DNA of 64,000 nt, from contig JABTUD010000001.1 of NCBI GenBank assembly GCA_015075555.1, positions 1,054,001-1,118,000 of the forward strand, given 5' to 3'. Both the position numbers and the translations under genes were made by a program. Each line of letters begins with the position of its first letter. Position 1 is the first letter of the stretch. This document shows, one piece after another, positions 1-9,958 of this stretch. The notes under the pieces are model-generated. The model was not told the origin of the DNA and ran no database searches. It saw only the letters and a program-made list of their open reading frames with translations. The stretch is from Thermoflexaceae bacterium (lineage in GTDB: Bacteria > Chloroflexota > Dehalococcoidia > Tepidiformales > Tepidiformaceae).

Positions 1-1030
1 CGGTCTCGTTGTCGCCATGCACGTAGACAATGCCGAAATGGCGAGCGAGAAGGGTGGTGCCCAGGAAGAGCGAGCCGAGGATGAGAGCCATGGCCGTCAT
101 GGTGGTGGCGGCGTTCCTGGCCTCGGGCGGCTTGAAGGCGGAGACGCCGTTTGAGATCGCCTCAACGCCTGTGAGGGCCGTGCAGCCCGCCGAGAACGCG
201 CGCAGGACCAGGAAGAGCGTGAGTGCCTTCTCGGCGTGAACCTCCCGCGTGGGTTCACCCACGGAGAAGAGGTTCGGGGTATCACCGGTGAGAACCTTGA
301 TGATTCCAACCACGATAGTGACAGCGAGCACGACCACGAAGCCGTAGGTGGGAATGGCGAAGATCGAGCCGGATTCGCGGATGCCACGGAGGTTCCCGAG
401 CATGATGAGGGCCACCAGGGCGAGAGCAATGACGACCGCGTAGTCGTGAGCGCCCGGCAGGGCCGAGTAGATCGCCTCGACGCTCGCCGCGATACTGACG
501 GCCACCGTCAATACGTAGTCGATGAGAAGCGCCGAAGCGGCCAGTAGCCCCGGCACAACACCGAGGTTTTCGTGAGCCACGATGTAGGCGCCGCCGCCAC
601 CCGGGTAGGCGCGGATGGTCTGACGGTACGACGCGACCACGATGGAGAGAAGGAGGGCAATCGCCGCCGCAATGGGCAGGCTGTAGCCCAGGGCGCCCGT
701 GCCAGCGAGCACGAGGATCAGCAGGATCTCCTGGGTTGCGTAGGCCGTCGACGAAAGAGCGTCGGAGGAGAAGATGGCGAGAGCCACCTTCTTGCTGAGC
801 CGCTCCTCGGATAGCCGCCGGCTCGACATGCTGGTCCCGATGACGCGGTCCTTGAAGTTGAGAAGGCTACCGCGAAAGCCTGTGCGCGACTGGGCGTATT
901 CGGTGGCTTCGTAGTGGCCGCGTTCGCCAGTGGGCAGGATCCCGGCGCGGGGCAGGTCCACCCGGTACCGGGTCACGGGCCCGGGACGTGGCGCAGGGCT
1001 GGAGCGCGGCTCCTGGGGTGGTTCGGGCAT
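1..1030 (-). CDS. kimA: KimA-like potassium importer (APC/KUP superfamily), 3' end cut by window edge
   Basis: About 343 residues are readable and the frame is still open at the left edge. After a roughly 80-residue polar N-terminus come hydrophobic helices with the signature SSDALSSTAY (residues 88-97) and YRQTIRAYPGGGGAYIV (135-151). I recall both stretches nearly unchanged from Bacillus KimA (YdaO), a proton-coupled K+ importer of about 607 residues, so roughly the first half is present. It should act in the cytoplasmic membrane. The ATG at 1030 is chosen because TACTGT lies 8 nt upstream, the leaderless pattern seen elsewhere in the window. The 53-bp gap to the protease gene leaves no room for a c-di-AMP riboswitch. 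A generic amino-acid permease is the alternative, but the motif match favours KimA. Confidence 0.8.
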   Translation of the reverse strand, partial: MPEPPQEPRSSPAPRPGPVTRYRVDLPRAGILPTGERGHYEATEYAQSRTGFRGSLLNFKDRVIGTSMSSRRLSEERLSKKVALAIFSSDALSSTAYATQEILLILVLAGTGALGYSLPIAAAIALLLSIVVASYRQTIRAYPGGGGAYIVAHENLGVVPGLLAASALLIDYVLTVAVSIAASVEAIYSALPGAHDYAVVIALALVALIMLGNLRGIRESGSIFAIPTYGFVVVLAVTIVVGIIKVLTGDTPNLFSVGEPTREVHAEKALTLFLVLRAFSAGCTALTGVEAISNGVSAFKPPEARNAATTMTAMALILGSLFLGTTLLARHFGIVYVHGDNET

Positions 1031-1083
1031 TGTTCGATACAGTAACCGGTCCGCCTGTTCGGCGGAATGGCTTCGAACGGGGG

Positions 1084-1971
1084 TCAGCGGTCGGACGCGA
1101 CGAGGGGAACGACCACCCGCGAGGCGGTGGTGGGCGACGGCGCCGCGGTCGGAGACTCCGTAGGCGGCGGGGTCTGCGTGGACGGGACCGGAGGCGTGGG
1201 GGTAGGGGTCCAGGCTCGAGTCGCCGTGGGCGCGGGGCTCTGGTTGCCCGCCAGTTGCTTCGTCTGGATGGTGCAGCCAAAGGACGCGCAGTACTGCACC
1301 AGCGCGTTGATGTGGCTTGCAGTAAAGCGCACTGCATAGTTAGAACGCTGAGACTCGCTTGAGAATACACCGACGATGAAGAGCTCATCCCTCGCATCGT
1401 TCCAGGTGTAGATGGGTGAGCCGCTCTGTCCGGGAAAAGCATCCATCTCCGTATAGATCGCTTCATCGTCAACGAAGAAGAAGAACCCCGCCGTGAACCA
1501 CTGCGTCCCGGGGAGCTTGTCGCCGGGGTAACCGGCCGTAGCGATGATGGTGCCGGGGTCGTAGAAGTAGGCATCGGGGACCGCGGCAACGGGCAGGAAG
1601 GGCCCGAGTGCGGGGGGGAAGGGAGAGCCCGTTATGAACGCCAGGCCGAAATCGAAGCGTATGTCGCCGGAATTGACCCACCCCTGGGGAATCGCAAATT
1701 GCCTGGCGACGGCTGCGTCGAATGGGAATGTTGGGCCGTTCTCGCCGGGCACCACCAGCAGGCTGTAGACGTAGGACTGTGACCGGGGGTCGAAGAGGCA
1801 GTGAGCGGCGGTGAGGACGACATTGGTGTTCAACATGACGCCACTGCAGGTGGAAACGATTTCGTTCCGCTGGTCGAAGATGACCAGCTGGGCGATGGTG
1901 CGCCACGGAGCCACGGTCGTGTCGGTTATGGGGATGCGATCGTCAGTCCCGAAGACCCTCTCGGCGGTCAC
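1084..1971 (-). CDS. V8/trypsin-like serine protease, secretion signal missing, 5' end abuts an IS
   Basis: The chymotrypsin-fold triad is visible: His in TAAHC, Asp in the FDFGLAFI stretch and Ser in PGQSGSP. The start VFGTDDRIPITDT resembles the mature N-terminus of glutamyl (V8-like) endopeptidases. The C-terminus is a Thr/Pro-rich tail of about 50 residues. The frame stays open upstream to 2127, but those codons lie inside the IS481 element. The first start codon outside it is the GTG at 1971, used here. No signal peptide can be encoded from either start. Removing the IS would put this start only about 20 nt after the groEL stop. The gene is therefore either a cytoplasmic variant, a truncated relic, or relies on IS-derived N-terminal codons. 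Confidence 0.75.
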   Translation of the reverse strand: MTAERVFGTDDRIPITDTTVAPWRTIAQLVIFDQRNEIVSTCSGVMLNTNVVLTAAHCLFDPRSQSYVYSLLVVPGENGPTFPFDAAVARQFAIPQGWVNSGDIRFDFGLAFITGSPFPPALGPFLPVAAVPDAYFYDPGTIIATAGYPGDKLPGTQWFTAGFFFFVDDEAIYTEMDAFPGQSGSPIYTWNDARDELFIVGVFSSESQRSNYAVRFTASHINALVQYCASFGCTIQTKQLAGNQSPAPTATRAWTPTPTPPVPSTQTPPPTESPTAAPSPTTASRVVVPLVASDR

Positions 1972-1993
1972 AGCGCCGTTTCCCAGTGTCGCT

Positions 1994-1997
1994 AGAT
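1994..1997. repeat. CTAG target-site duplication, left copy
   Basis: CTAG flanks the IS on this side and again at 3081-3084. IS481-family elements are known to favour CTAG-containing targets, so this supports a simple insertion. Confidence 0.7.
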
Positions 1998-1998
1998 G

Positions 1999-2026
1999 TA
2001 CTTCCCACTGACGTTGTTCACAGGCG
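1999..2026. repeat. Left terminal inverted repeat of IS481 element
   Basis: Begins TGTACTTCCCAC and ends TTCACAGG. The reverse complement of 3052-3079 begins TGTAGTTCCCAC and ends TGCACAGG. The repeat overlaps the last codons of the transposase gene. Confidence 0.85.
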
Positions 2027-2956
2027 GGAGGCCGGTGGGCGGTTGCCGATGGCAGTGTGTGGTCTGGCGAAATTATAGTCACGGAGGAAGGGCTGGAGTG
2101 CGGCGAGCCGTTCCTGGTTGCTGCCATAGGGGCAGCGGTAGGCCCACTCGCGCTGGAGGGTTTTGTTGAAGGCCTCGGCCTTGCCGTTGGTCTGGGGACG
2201 GTAGGGGCGGGTATAGCGGCGGCCGATGCCTAACTCGCTGGCGGCTGCCTGGAAGGCGAAGGAACGGTAGTTCCCGCCGTTGTCCGTGAGGACACGCTGG
2301 ATGGTGATGCCGACGCTTGCAAAGGCGAGGACGGCACGGGCCAGGAAGCCAGCGGTGGTGTCGCCCTTCTCGTCCGGGAGGGCTTCGGCGTAGGCGTAGC
2401 GGCTGTGGTCGTCGACGGCCACGTGGACGAAGTCGTGTCCGCGCTTGCGGCCAGGACGCTTCCGGCCAGCCCCGTTTTCGGCGAAGCCCTCGTCGAAGCG
2501 CTTCCCACCGCCCTCGGGGATGCGCCCGAACTTCTTCACGTCCAGGTGCACCAGCTCGCCCGGGTGCGCCCGCTCGTAGCGGATGACGCTGCGGGTGGTG
2601 CGGTCGAGCTGGCGAAGGACGGAGACCCCATGGCGCCTGAGGACGCCGTAGACCGTGGAGGCGGCAAGGCCGAGCTCGTGGGCGATGCGGTGTGGGCCCG
2701 CCCCAAGCCGGCGGCGGAGGCTGAGAATCGCCTCCACCACCTCGGCACCGAGGGCCGCTGGAGACCGTCTCGGGGCGCTGCTCGCCTCCTGGAGCCCCTC
2801 CAGCCCCTGCTCCCGGTAGCGGTGCATCCACTTCGCGACTGTGGAGCGGGACACCCCCTGGGCCTCGGCGACCTGGGCCTGGGTCCAGCCCTGCTCGAGG
2901 CGCTGGACGATGAGGAGGCGACCTGCGGGGGTGAGCTTCGCGTTACGATGAGGCAT
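2018..2956 (-). CDS. IS481-family transposase
   Basis: 312 residues, complete. Residues 15-55 form a helix-turn-helix (QAQVAEAQGVSRSTVAKW), followed by a second DNA-binding segment. The RNase H-like DDE core has Asp139 (HLDVKKFG), Asp225 (LTDNGG) and Glu261 (NGKAEAFNK), with the expected wide D-D and 35-residue D-E spacing. The ATG at 2956 is preceded by AGGAG at 7-nt spacing. The upstream in-frame start at 2995 would add 13 residues with no Shine-Dalgarno sequence. It would catalyse cut-and-insert of the surrounding element. Confidence 0.93.
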   Translation of the reverse strand: MPHRNAKLTPAGRLLIVQRLEQGWTQAQVAEAQGVSRSTVAKWMHRYREQGLEGLQEASSAPRRSPAALGAEVVEAILSLRRRLGAGPHRIAHELGLAASTVYGVLRRHGVSVLRQLDRTTRSVIRYERAHPGELVHLDVKKFGRIPEGGGKRFDEGFAENGAGRKRPGRKRGHDFVHVAVDDHSRYAYAEALPDEKGDTTAGFLARAVLAFASVGITIQRVLTDNGGNYRSFAFQAAASELGIGRRYTRPYRPQTNGKAEAFNKTLQREWAYRCPYGSNQERLAALQPFLRDYNFARPHTAIGNRPPASRL

Positions 2957-3051
2957 AGAGGGTCTCCTGTCGGCTGGTGTTTTTGGATAACCCAACCCAA
3001 CAGGCAGACCCTCTTCTTCGTCAAGCTAACTGCTTAAGCTGATGACTACTT

Positions 3052-3079
3052 CCTGTGCACAACCTGCGTGGGAACTACA
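3052..3079. repeat. Right terminal inverted repeat of IS481 element
   Basis: Partner of 1999-2026. It lies upstream of the transposase start and is followed by A and then the CTAG duplication. Confidence 0.85.
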
Positions 3080-3080
3080 A

Positions 3081-4724
<1,644 letters not shown>

Positions 4725-4789
4725 TTACCCGCGCGAAGGTGGGACGGGCGGCGGGCACGGGTCGGCCGCCCGGGACACGCCCGTGCCTG

Positions 4790-5116
4790 CTAGACGACGA
4801 GCTTGGCGAGGATGTCCTTGTCGTTCAGAACGATGTAGTCCTCGTTGTCGAGCTTGATTTCGGTGCCGGTGTACTTGGCATAGAGGATGCGATCGCCAAC
4901 GGCGACGTCCATGGCGACGCGCTTGCCGTTGTCATCGAGGCGGCCGGGGCCGACGGCGACGACTTCGCCCTGCTGGGGCTTCTCCTTGGCGGTGTCGGGG
5001 ATGACCAGGCCGCTGGCGGTGACCTCATCCTGCTTGAGGGGGGTGATGACGATGCGGTCGGCGAGGGGGATGAGCTTGGTCTTGGACTTGGTAGCTGCGG
5101 CTGCCTTGGTGGCCAT
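4790..5116 (-). CDS. groES: Co-chaperonin GroES (Hsp10)
   Basis: 108 residues, slightly long because of an Ala/Lys-rich extension of about 12 residues before the canonical [11 protein letters not shown] start. The mobile loop ([23 protein letters not shown]) and the C-terminal [13 protein letters not shown] are typical. It forms the heptameric lid on GroEL. AGGAGG lies 11-12 nt upstream of the ATG. It is the first gene of groESL, 49 bp downstream of the CIRCE operator. Confidence 0.97.
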   Translation of the reverse strand: MATKAAAATKSKTKLIPLADRIVITPLKQDEVTASGLVIPDTAKEKPQQGEVVAVGPGRLDDNGKRVAMDVAVGDRILYAKYTGTEIKLDNEDYIVLNDKDILAKLVV

Positions 5117-5165
5117 AGGTGGAATGCTCCTCCTGAGAGTTTTGCAGTGGTAAGCGTTCTGGATA

Positions 5166-5192
5166 TTAGCACTCTCCCCGGTAGAGTGCTAG
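5166..5192 (-). promoter_or_regulatory. CIRCE operator (HrcA binding site) of groESL
   Basis: TTAGCACTC, 9 nt, GAGTGCTAG. Seventeen of the 18 arm bases match the CIRCE consensus; only the last base differs. It sits upstream of groES and overlaps its likely promoter. HrcA repression with heat-shock release is the established role. No hrcA gene is in the window. Confidence 0.95.
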
Positions 5193-5254
5193 CCCATGCA
5201 ACGGCAGGCTGTGCGCGACTGACAACGGGGGCGCCGCGACCTTAACCTGTGCGC

Positions 5255-6589
5255 ATGTTCTCTTCGCTCGACGACCTTCCATACAGCCACGTCCTCCCGT
5301 CTAACTCGGGGCTATCGCCGGCGGGACGCCTCAGCATCGCCGGGTGTGACCTGCGCGACCTGGCGGCGGAGTTCGGAACGCCGCTCTACGTGTTCGACGA
5401 ATCGGGCTTCCGGCAGCAGTGCCGCGACTTCCGGCGCGAATTCGAGGGGCGCTGGGGCGAGGCGCGCGTTGCCTATGCGGCCAAGGCGTTCCTGTCGCGG
5501 GGGCTGGCGCGAATCGTCGCGGAAGAGGGCCTGGGGTTGGACGTCGTCAGTGGCGGCGAGCTGGCGATCGCCCGCGCGGCCGGCTTTCCCGCGGAACGCA
5601 TCTACTTCCACGGCAACAACAAGCTCCCGGCCGAGCTGACCGGGGCGCTCGCTGGCGATGGCATCGGGCACGTGGTGGTCGACAACTTCTATGAACTGGA
5701 GACGCTGGCGAGGCTGGCCGGCGAACGCGGCGTGGTGCAGCCGGTATTGCTGCGGCTTTCGCCCAATGTCGACCCTCACACGCACGCCAAGACGACGACG
5801 GGCGTGCTCGACAGCAAGTTCGGGTTTGCCATCGCCACGGGCGACGCCGAGCGGGCAGTTGTGCAGGCGATGGCGACGCCGGGGCTCGACCTGCGCGGAC
5901 TGCACGTACACCTTGGCTCGCCCATCTTCGAGATGGAGCCTTATGCAGAAGCAAGCGAGGTCGTGTGTTCGTTCGCCGCGCAGATGGGGGACACGCACAA
6001 CTTCAGGCTGAGCGAGTACAGCCCCGGGGGCGGCTTCGCTGTTGCCTATAACCGGGAACAGCGGGCGCCGGCAATAGCGGAATACGCGGAAACGGTGGCT
6101 TCGAGCCTCCGCGAGGCGCTTGCGCGCCACCACCTGCCGGCGCCGTCACTGCACATCGAGCCGGGGCGATCGCTGATCGCAGGGAGCATGATTGCGGTCT
6201 ACACGGTTGGCGCGCGCAAGGAGATCCCGGGGGTGCGGACGTACGTTTCGGTCGATGGCGGGATGGCCGATAACATCCGGCCGGCGATCTACGGCTCGAA
6301 GTACGAGGCCGTCGCTGTGGACCGGCCGCTGGCCGAACCGGAAGAAACGGTGACCCTGGCGGGGAAGTATTGCGAGAGCGGCGACATCCTGGTGCGCGAT
6401 GCGGAGGTACCGAGGTTGGAGGCCGGAGAGCTGGTGGGCCTGCCCGCCAGCGGCGCGTACAACCTGGCGATGAGCTCGAACTACAACATGGCCCTGCGCC
6501 CGCCCGTGGTGGCGGTGAAGGACGGCCGCGCACGGCTACTTGTTCGGCGGGAGAAGGTGGAGGACATCATGGCGCGGGACGCGATCTAA
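5255..6589 (+). CDS. lysA: Diaminopimelate decarboxylase
   Basis: 444 residues. It catalyses the last step of lysine synthesis, meso-diaminopimelate to L-lysine, with PLP. Fold-type III motifs are in order: the PLP lysine in YAAKAF (about residue 71), HVHLGS, SPGGGF, EPGRSLIAGS, and the C-terminal KYCESGDIL and SGAYNLAMSSNYN segments. The ATG at 5255 is preferred over the GTG two codons upstream because TAACCT lies 6 nt before it (leaderless pattern). It is transcribed divergently from groESL and is apparently monocistronic or followed only by a small ORF. Confidence 0.95.
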   Translation: MFSSLDDLPYSHVLPSNSGLSPAGRLSIAGCDLRDLAAEFGTPLYVFDESGFRQQCRDFRREFEGRWGEARVAYAAKAFLSRGLARIVAEEGLGLDVVSGGELAIARAAGFPAERIYFHGNNKLPAELTGALAGDGIGHVVVDNFYELETLARLAGERGVVQPVLLRLSPNVDPHTHAKTTTGVLDSKFGFAIATGDAERAVVQAMATPGLDLRGLHVHLGSPIFEMEPYAEASEVVCSFAAQMGDTHNFRLSEYSPGGGFAVAYNREQRAPAIAEYAETVASSLREALARHHLPAPSLHIEPGRSLIAGSMIAVYTVGARKEIPGVRTYVSVDGGMADNIRPAIYGSKYEAVAVDRPLAEPEETVTLAGKYCESGDILVRDAEVPRLEAGELVGLPASGAYNLAMSSNYNMALRPPVVAVKDGRARLLVRREKVEDIMARDAI

Positions 6590-6653
6590 CGCGACAACAC
6601 ATGACGCGCTCGCACCTTAGCGTTTCTCCACCGAACTGGAGGAGGGATGAAAG

Positions 6654-6833
6654 ATGCAGCAAGCGCTGACCGATGACCTGATCGCCCAGCACCGCGCCTA
6701 CCTGCGCGCCGGCTATGACGGCCACAATCGCCGCCCGATACAGACAACGCTCGCGATGTTGCGACGCCGCCGTCTGAGGCGGCGCTGGGCGTACTTCCTC
6801 CGGCAGCAGGTGTGCTGGCTCGACCCGTCCTGA
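6654..6833 (+). CDS. Small Arg-rich protein, 59 residues, unknown
   Basis: A short frame encoding MQQALTDDLIAQHRAYLRAG at the start and an arginine-rich stretch (RRRRLRRRW) near residues 37-45, ending CWLDPS. I do not recognise it. It is supported by a strong Shine-Dalgarno sequence (GGAGGAGGG, 6650 and upstream) at good spacing and by its fit between the lysA stop and the convergent GNAT gene. The composition suggests nucleic-acid or membrane-surface binding, but that is speculation. Confidence 0.5.
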   Translation: MQQALTDDLIAQHRAYLRAGYDGHNRRPIQTTLAMLRRRRLRRRWAYFLRQQVCWLDPS

Positions 6834-6849
6834 CAGGGCCGGGCGGCCT

Positions 6850-7335
6850 TCAGAGCCGGAGGATGAACCCCAGTTCCCGGCTCTGCCAGGGGTCCGGCGC
6901 GTAGCGAAAGCGATGGTTCCGAAAGCCAAGGCGCCGGTAGAGGCGATGGGCATCTTCGAAGTGCACGTCACTGAAGAGCTCCACCTCGCGGGCGCCGCGC
7001 TCCCGGGCCAGATCGAGCACCCATTGCACAAGGGCGTTGCCTGTGCCTGACCGGCGAGCACGGGCGAGGACATAGAGACGGTGGAGCTCAAAGTGGCCGT
7101 CGCCCTCATCGGTCAGACCTACACAGCCGACGACCTCGCCAGCCTGGTCCTCGGCCACGGCGAACCAGCCACGGATGCCGTCGTAGTGCTCGTGCGGGCG
7201 GAGCAGGTCCGCGTCGTAGCCGCTCTCGGTGAAGGGGAAGCCGTACTCATCGAACACCGTGGAGACGACTCTCCAGGGGCCATCGCCATGCCGGGCATGA
7301 TCGTACGGGAAGATGCGTACCGGTTGCGGGGTCAT
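6850..7335 (-). CDS. GNAT-family N-acetyltransferase
   Basis: 161 residues with the GNAT fold order: the beta4 segment [27 protein letters not shown] (about residues 82-108) holds the R-x-x-G-x-G/A acetyl-CoA pyrophosphate loop as RRSGTGN, and [19 protein letters not shown] matches the C-terminal motif B region. The substrate is unknown. Its ATG overlaps the fabI stop by 4 nt, so the two are translationally coupled. Confidence 0.85.
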   Translation of the reverse strand: MTPQPVRIFPYDHARHGDGPWRVVSTVFDEYGFPFTESGYDADLLRPHEHYDGIRGWFAVAEDQAGEVVGCVGLTDEGDGHFELHRLYVLARARRSGTGNALVQWVLDLARERGAREVELFSDVHFEDAHRLYRRLGFRNHRFRYAPDPWQSRELGFILRL

Positions 7336-8117
7336 TCCTTCGATTCGGGCAGCTGCATTCCCATGATGTTGTAGCCGGCGTCCACGTAGAGGACCTCGCC
7401 GGTGATGGCCGAGGCTAGATCGCTGCAGAGAAACGCGGCCACGCCACCAACGTCGCCGATGGTTACGCCGCGTCCGAGGGGAGTCTGTTCGGCGAACTTC
7501 TTCTGCATTTCGCGAAAGCCGCCGATGCCGCTGGCAGCGAGCGTGCGGATGGGGCCGGCGCTGATGGCATTGACCCTCACCCCATCGGCGCCAAGGTCGG
7601 CAGCAAGGTAGCGCACGGTCGCCTCAAGGGCGGCCTTGGCGACGCCCATGACGTTGTAGTGGGGTACAACCTTCTCGGCGCCATAGTAGGTGAGTGTGAG
7701 GATGGCGCCACCTTCGGACATGAGGGGCAGGGCAGCACGGCTGAGGGCGACGAGGGAGTAGACGGAGATGTCGTGGGCAAGGGCGAAGCCGGCGCGGCTG
7801 GTGTCCACGAACCTGCCTGTCAGCTCGTCGCGGTTGGCAAAGGCGATGGCGTGGATAAGGATATCTATCGAACCGAAGCGCTCCCTGGCCTTTTCGAAGA
7901 CGCGCTCGATGGCGGCGTCGTCGGAGACGTCGCACTCTTCGATGAACTCCGCGCCCAGGCTCTCGGCGAGCGGGCGCACGCGCTTCTCCAGCGTGGGCCC
8001 CGCATAGGAGAAGCCGAGCGTTGCCCCTTCGGCGTGGAAGGCCTGCGCGATGCCCCAGGCGATGGAGTGGTCGTTAGCGACCCCGAAGATGAGTGCGGTC
8101 TTTCCCTGAAGAAGCAT
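7332..8117 (-). CDS. fabI: Enoyl-[acyl-carrier-protein] reductase (NADH), FabI type
   Basis: 261 residues from the ATG at 8117. It reduces trans-2-enoyl-ACP in fatty acid elongation. Divergent SDR features are clear: the nucleotide-binding start [27 protein letters not shown] in the centre, the Tyr-x6-Lys pair in YNVMGVAK with the upstream Tyr of TLTYYGAEK, and the [14 protein letters not shown] substrate loop. An upstream in-frame start (8219) would overlap the divergent gene. The ATG at 8117 has TACCCT 7 nt before it. It overlaps the downstream GNAT gene by 4 nt. Confidence 0.95.
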   Translation of the reverse strand: MLLQGKTALIFGVANDHSIAWGIAQAFHAEGATLGFSYAGPTLEKRVRPLAESLGAEFIEECDVSDDAAIERVFEKARERFGSIDILIHAIAFANRDELTGRFVDTSRAGFALAHDISVYSLVALSRAALPLMSEGGAILTLTYYGAEKVVPHYNVMGVAKAALEATVRYLAADLGADGVRVNAISAGPIRTLAASGIGGFREMQKKFAEQTPLGRGVTIGDVGGVAAFLCSDLASAITGEVLYVDAGYNIMGMQLPESKE

Positions 8118-8181
8118 GCCTGAAAGGGTACATGGCGGCGGGGAAAGCGTCTTGATGGCTGGGGCCTCTAGAATATTGCCC
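8118..8181. promoter_or_regulatory. Compact divergent promoter region, fabI / CoA-ligase-like gene
   Basis: 64 bp between two divergent start codons. Candidate -10 boxes are TACCCT on the minus strand (8125-8130, 7 nt before the fabI ATG) and TAGAAT on the plus strand (8169-8174, 7 nt before the ATG at 8182). The spacing leaves no room for a Shine-Dalgarno sequence on either transcript. Confidence 0.6.
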
Positions 8182-9594
8182 ATGCGCGAACCAGCCCCCG
8201 ACCTCACGCTCCTTTTCAACCCCCGCTCTATCGCGGTGGTGGGCGCCTCGACGAATGTCGACAGCGCCGGGCATGACTACGTGCGTTCGATGCGTGAATT
8301 CGGCTTTGGCGGCCCGGTCTATCCGATCAACCCGAAAGCGGACGAGGTGTCGGGCTATCGCGCCTACCCGGCGCTCGAGGCGGTCCCCGGAGAGGTGGAC
8401 CTGGTGATTTCGTGCATCCCGGCCTCAGGAGTGCTCGACCTCATCGGCCAGTGCCGCGAACGGGGGGTGCGCTTCCTCCACCTGTTCACGGGGCGATTCA
8501 GCGAGACCGGCGACGCGGCGGCGGCGGCCCTGGAGCGCGAGATCGAGGCGCGGGCGAAAGCGGCGGGCGTGCGAATCCTGGGGCCCAACGGCATGGGTGT
8601 TTTTCATCCCGCGGGCGGAGTGTCGTTCCGGCCCGACCTTCCCCGGGACCGGGGAGGCGTGGCGATGATCTCGCAGAGCGGCAACAACGCGGTGGAGGTG
8701 ATAACCCGGGGTTACGCCCGCGGCCTGCGCTTCGGCAAAGTGGCGAACTATGGCAACGGGATGGATATCACGCCGGGCCGGCTGCTGGCGTACCTCGCCG
8801 ACGACCCCGAGACAGCCGTGATAGCTGGCTACGTGGAGGGTGTGCCGGACGGCCGGGGGTTCTTCGACGGGCTTGTGTCGGCAGCAGCGAAGAAGCCGGT
8901 CGTTATCCACAAGGCGGGCCGGACAGGGGCCGGGGCGCGTTCGGCGGCATCGCATACGGCGGCGCTGGCGGGAAGCGCGGCGCTCTGGTCAGCGGCGCTG
9001 CGCCAGGCCGGGGCAATGGAAGCCCGGAGCCAGGAGCAGCTGCTTGACCTGGTGGTTGGTGCGTCGCTGCTGCGGGGCGCGGGTGGGCGGCGGGTGGCCG
9101 TGGTTGGCGGCGGGGGCGGACGGAGTGTGCAATCGGCGGACGCATGCGAGGAGCACGGGCTCGAAGTAGTGCCGCTGCCGGCAACTGTCCGCGACCAGGT
9201 TCGGGCGAAGGCGCCGGCGCTTGCAGACTGGATTGCCAACCCCGTTGACCAGTCTATCCTCGCGGGAAGCGGCCTATCGTCGAACGGCCTGCTGGAGCTG
9301 ATGCTGGCCAGCCCGGAATACGACTCCGCAATCGCCAACGTGGGCGAGGACTGGTTCTTCGGCCGGCCTGACGCAGAAGAGCGGCTGCGGCACGCATGCA
9401 ACCGGCTCTCGGCGATCGTCGCCACCTCACAGAAGCCGGTCGCGGTGGTGCTTGGGCCGACTGAGAGCGCGGTAGGCTGGCAACGGGAGCTCGTCGATAG
9501 CGTTCGTGACGAGCTCGTGGAGAAGGGCGCGGCGGTCTTCCCCACTGTGGAACGTGCGGCCTTCGTGCTGGGGCGACTGTCCGCTCGCGCCTGA
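8182..9594 (+). CDS. CoA-binding / succinyl-CoA-ligase-like protein (ADP-forming acyl-CoA synthetase alpha-type)
   Basis: 470 residues. An N-terminal Rossmann CoA-binding domain ([13 protein letters not shown], about residues 12-24, to [10 protein letters not shown]) is followed by a ligase flavodoxin-like domain ([20 protein letters not shown]). The SHT in [11 protein letters not shown] fits the phosphorylated-histidine loop of ADP-forming acetyl-CoA synthetases. A further flavodoxin-like segment ([12 protein letters not shown]) follows. The ATP-grasp beta part is not in this protein and no separate subunit is next door, so activity is uncertain. TAGAAT 7 nt upstream supports the ATG. Confidence 0.8.
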   Translation: MREPAPDLTLLFNPRSIAVVGASTNVDSAGHDYVRSMREFGFGGPVYPINPKADEVSGYRAYPALEAVPGEVDLVISCIPASGVLDLIGQCRERGVRFLHLFTGRFSETGDAAAAALEREIEARAKAAGVRILGPNGMGVFHPAGGVSFRPDLPRDRGGVAMISQSGNNAVEVITRGYARGLRFGKVANYGNGMDITPGRLLAYLADDPETAVIAGYVEGVPDGRGFFDGLVSAAAKKPVVIHKAGRTGAGARSAASHTAALAGSAALWSAALRQAGAMEARSQEQLLDLVVGASLLRGAGGRRVAVVGGGGGRSVQSADACEEHGLEVVPLPATVRDQVRAKAPALADWIANPVDQSILAGSGLSSNGLLELMLASPEYDSAIANVGEDWFFGRPDAEERLRHACNRLSAIVATSQKPVAVVLGPTESAVGWQRELVDSVRDELVEKGAAVFPTVERAAFVLGRLSARA

Positions 9595-9606
9595 CTCTCC
9601 GCCGCC

Positions 9607-9900
9607 ATGACGACCCCCACCCGGACACCCGCAACTGTTGTTGACGAGGAGACGCTGAAGCGCATCCTCCCTCCCTACCGGGTGGTGCTACACAACGATG
9701 ACCACAACACGATGGACCACGTCGTCCGTTCGCTGCTGCGGTGCGTGCCATCGCTCACAGTCGAGAGGGCAGCCGAGATCATGTTCGAGGCGCACAATCA
9801 CGGGAAGGCGTCCGTCATCGTCTGCCCGAAGGAGGCGGCCGAACACTACCGCGAGCGGCTCGAATTGTGCGCGCTAACGGCCACAATCGAGCGCGCGTGA
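9607..9900 (+). CDS. clpS: ATP-dependent Clp protease adaptor ClpS
   Basis: 97 residues with the ClpS core: PPYRVVLHNDDHNTMDHVV (about 22-40) forms the N-degron pocket region, followed by the EIMFEAHNHGKASVIVCPKEAAEHYRERL helix-strand. It delivers N-end-rule substrates to ClpAP/ClpCP. No clpA or clpC is in the window. It starts 12 bp after the previous gene, suggesting cotranscription. Confidence 0.93.
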   Translation: MTTPTRTPATVVDEETLKRILPPYRVVLHNDDHNTMDHVVRSLLRCVPSLTVERAAEIMFEAHNHGKASVIVCPKEAAEHYRERLELCALTATIERA

Positions 9901-9958
9901 ACCGCGGGATGCCCACCTGCGCTATGTTGGAGATGAACCTGTTGGCCGGGAGGCACGC

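Larger units (their letters stand above)
1998..3080 (-). mobile_element. IS481-family insertion sequence, about 1083 bp, complete
   Basis: The element carries one DDE transposase gene, imperfect terminal inverted repeats (1999-2026 and 3052-3079, about 22 of 28 bases matching, both starting TGTA when read inward) and a CTAG duplication at both flanks. The size fits the family. The right-hand CTAG overlaps the groEL stop codon: its first three bases are the complement of TAG, so insertion left GroEL intact. On the other side it separates the protease gene from groESL. All parts look intact, so the element may still be mobile. Only one copy is present in the window. Confidence 0.9.

Noticed and set aside
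1031-1083. Possible c-di-AMP (ydaO) riboswitch in front of kimA
   Set aside because: Only 53 bp separate the genes and a TACTGT box lies 8 nt from the start, so there is no leader to hold an aptamer.
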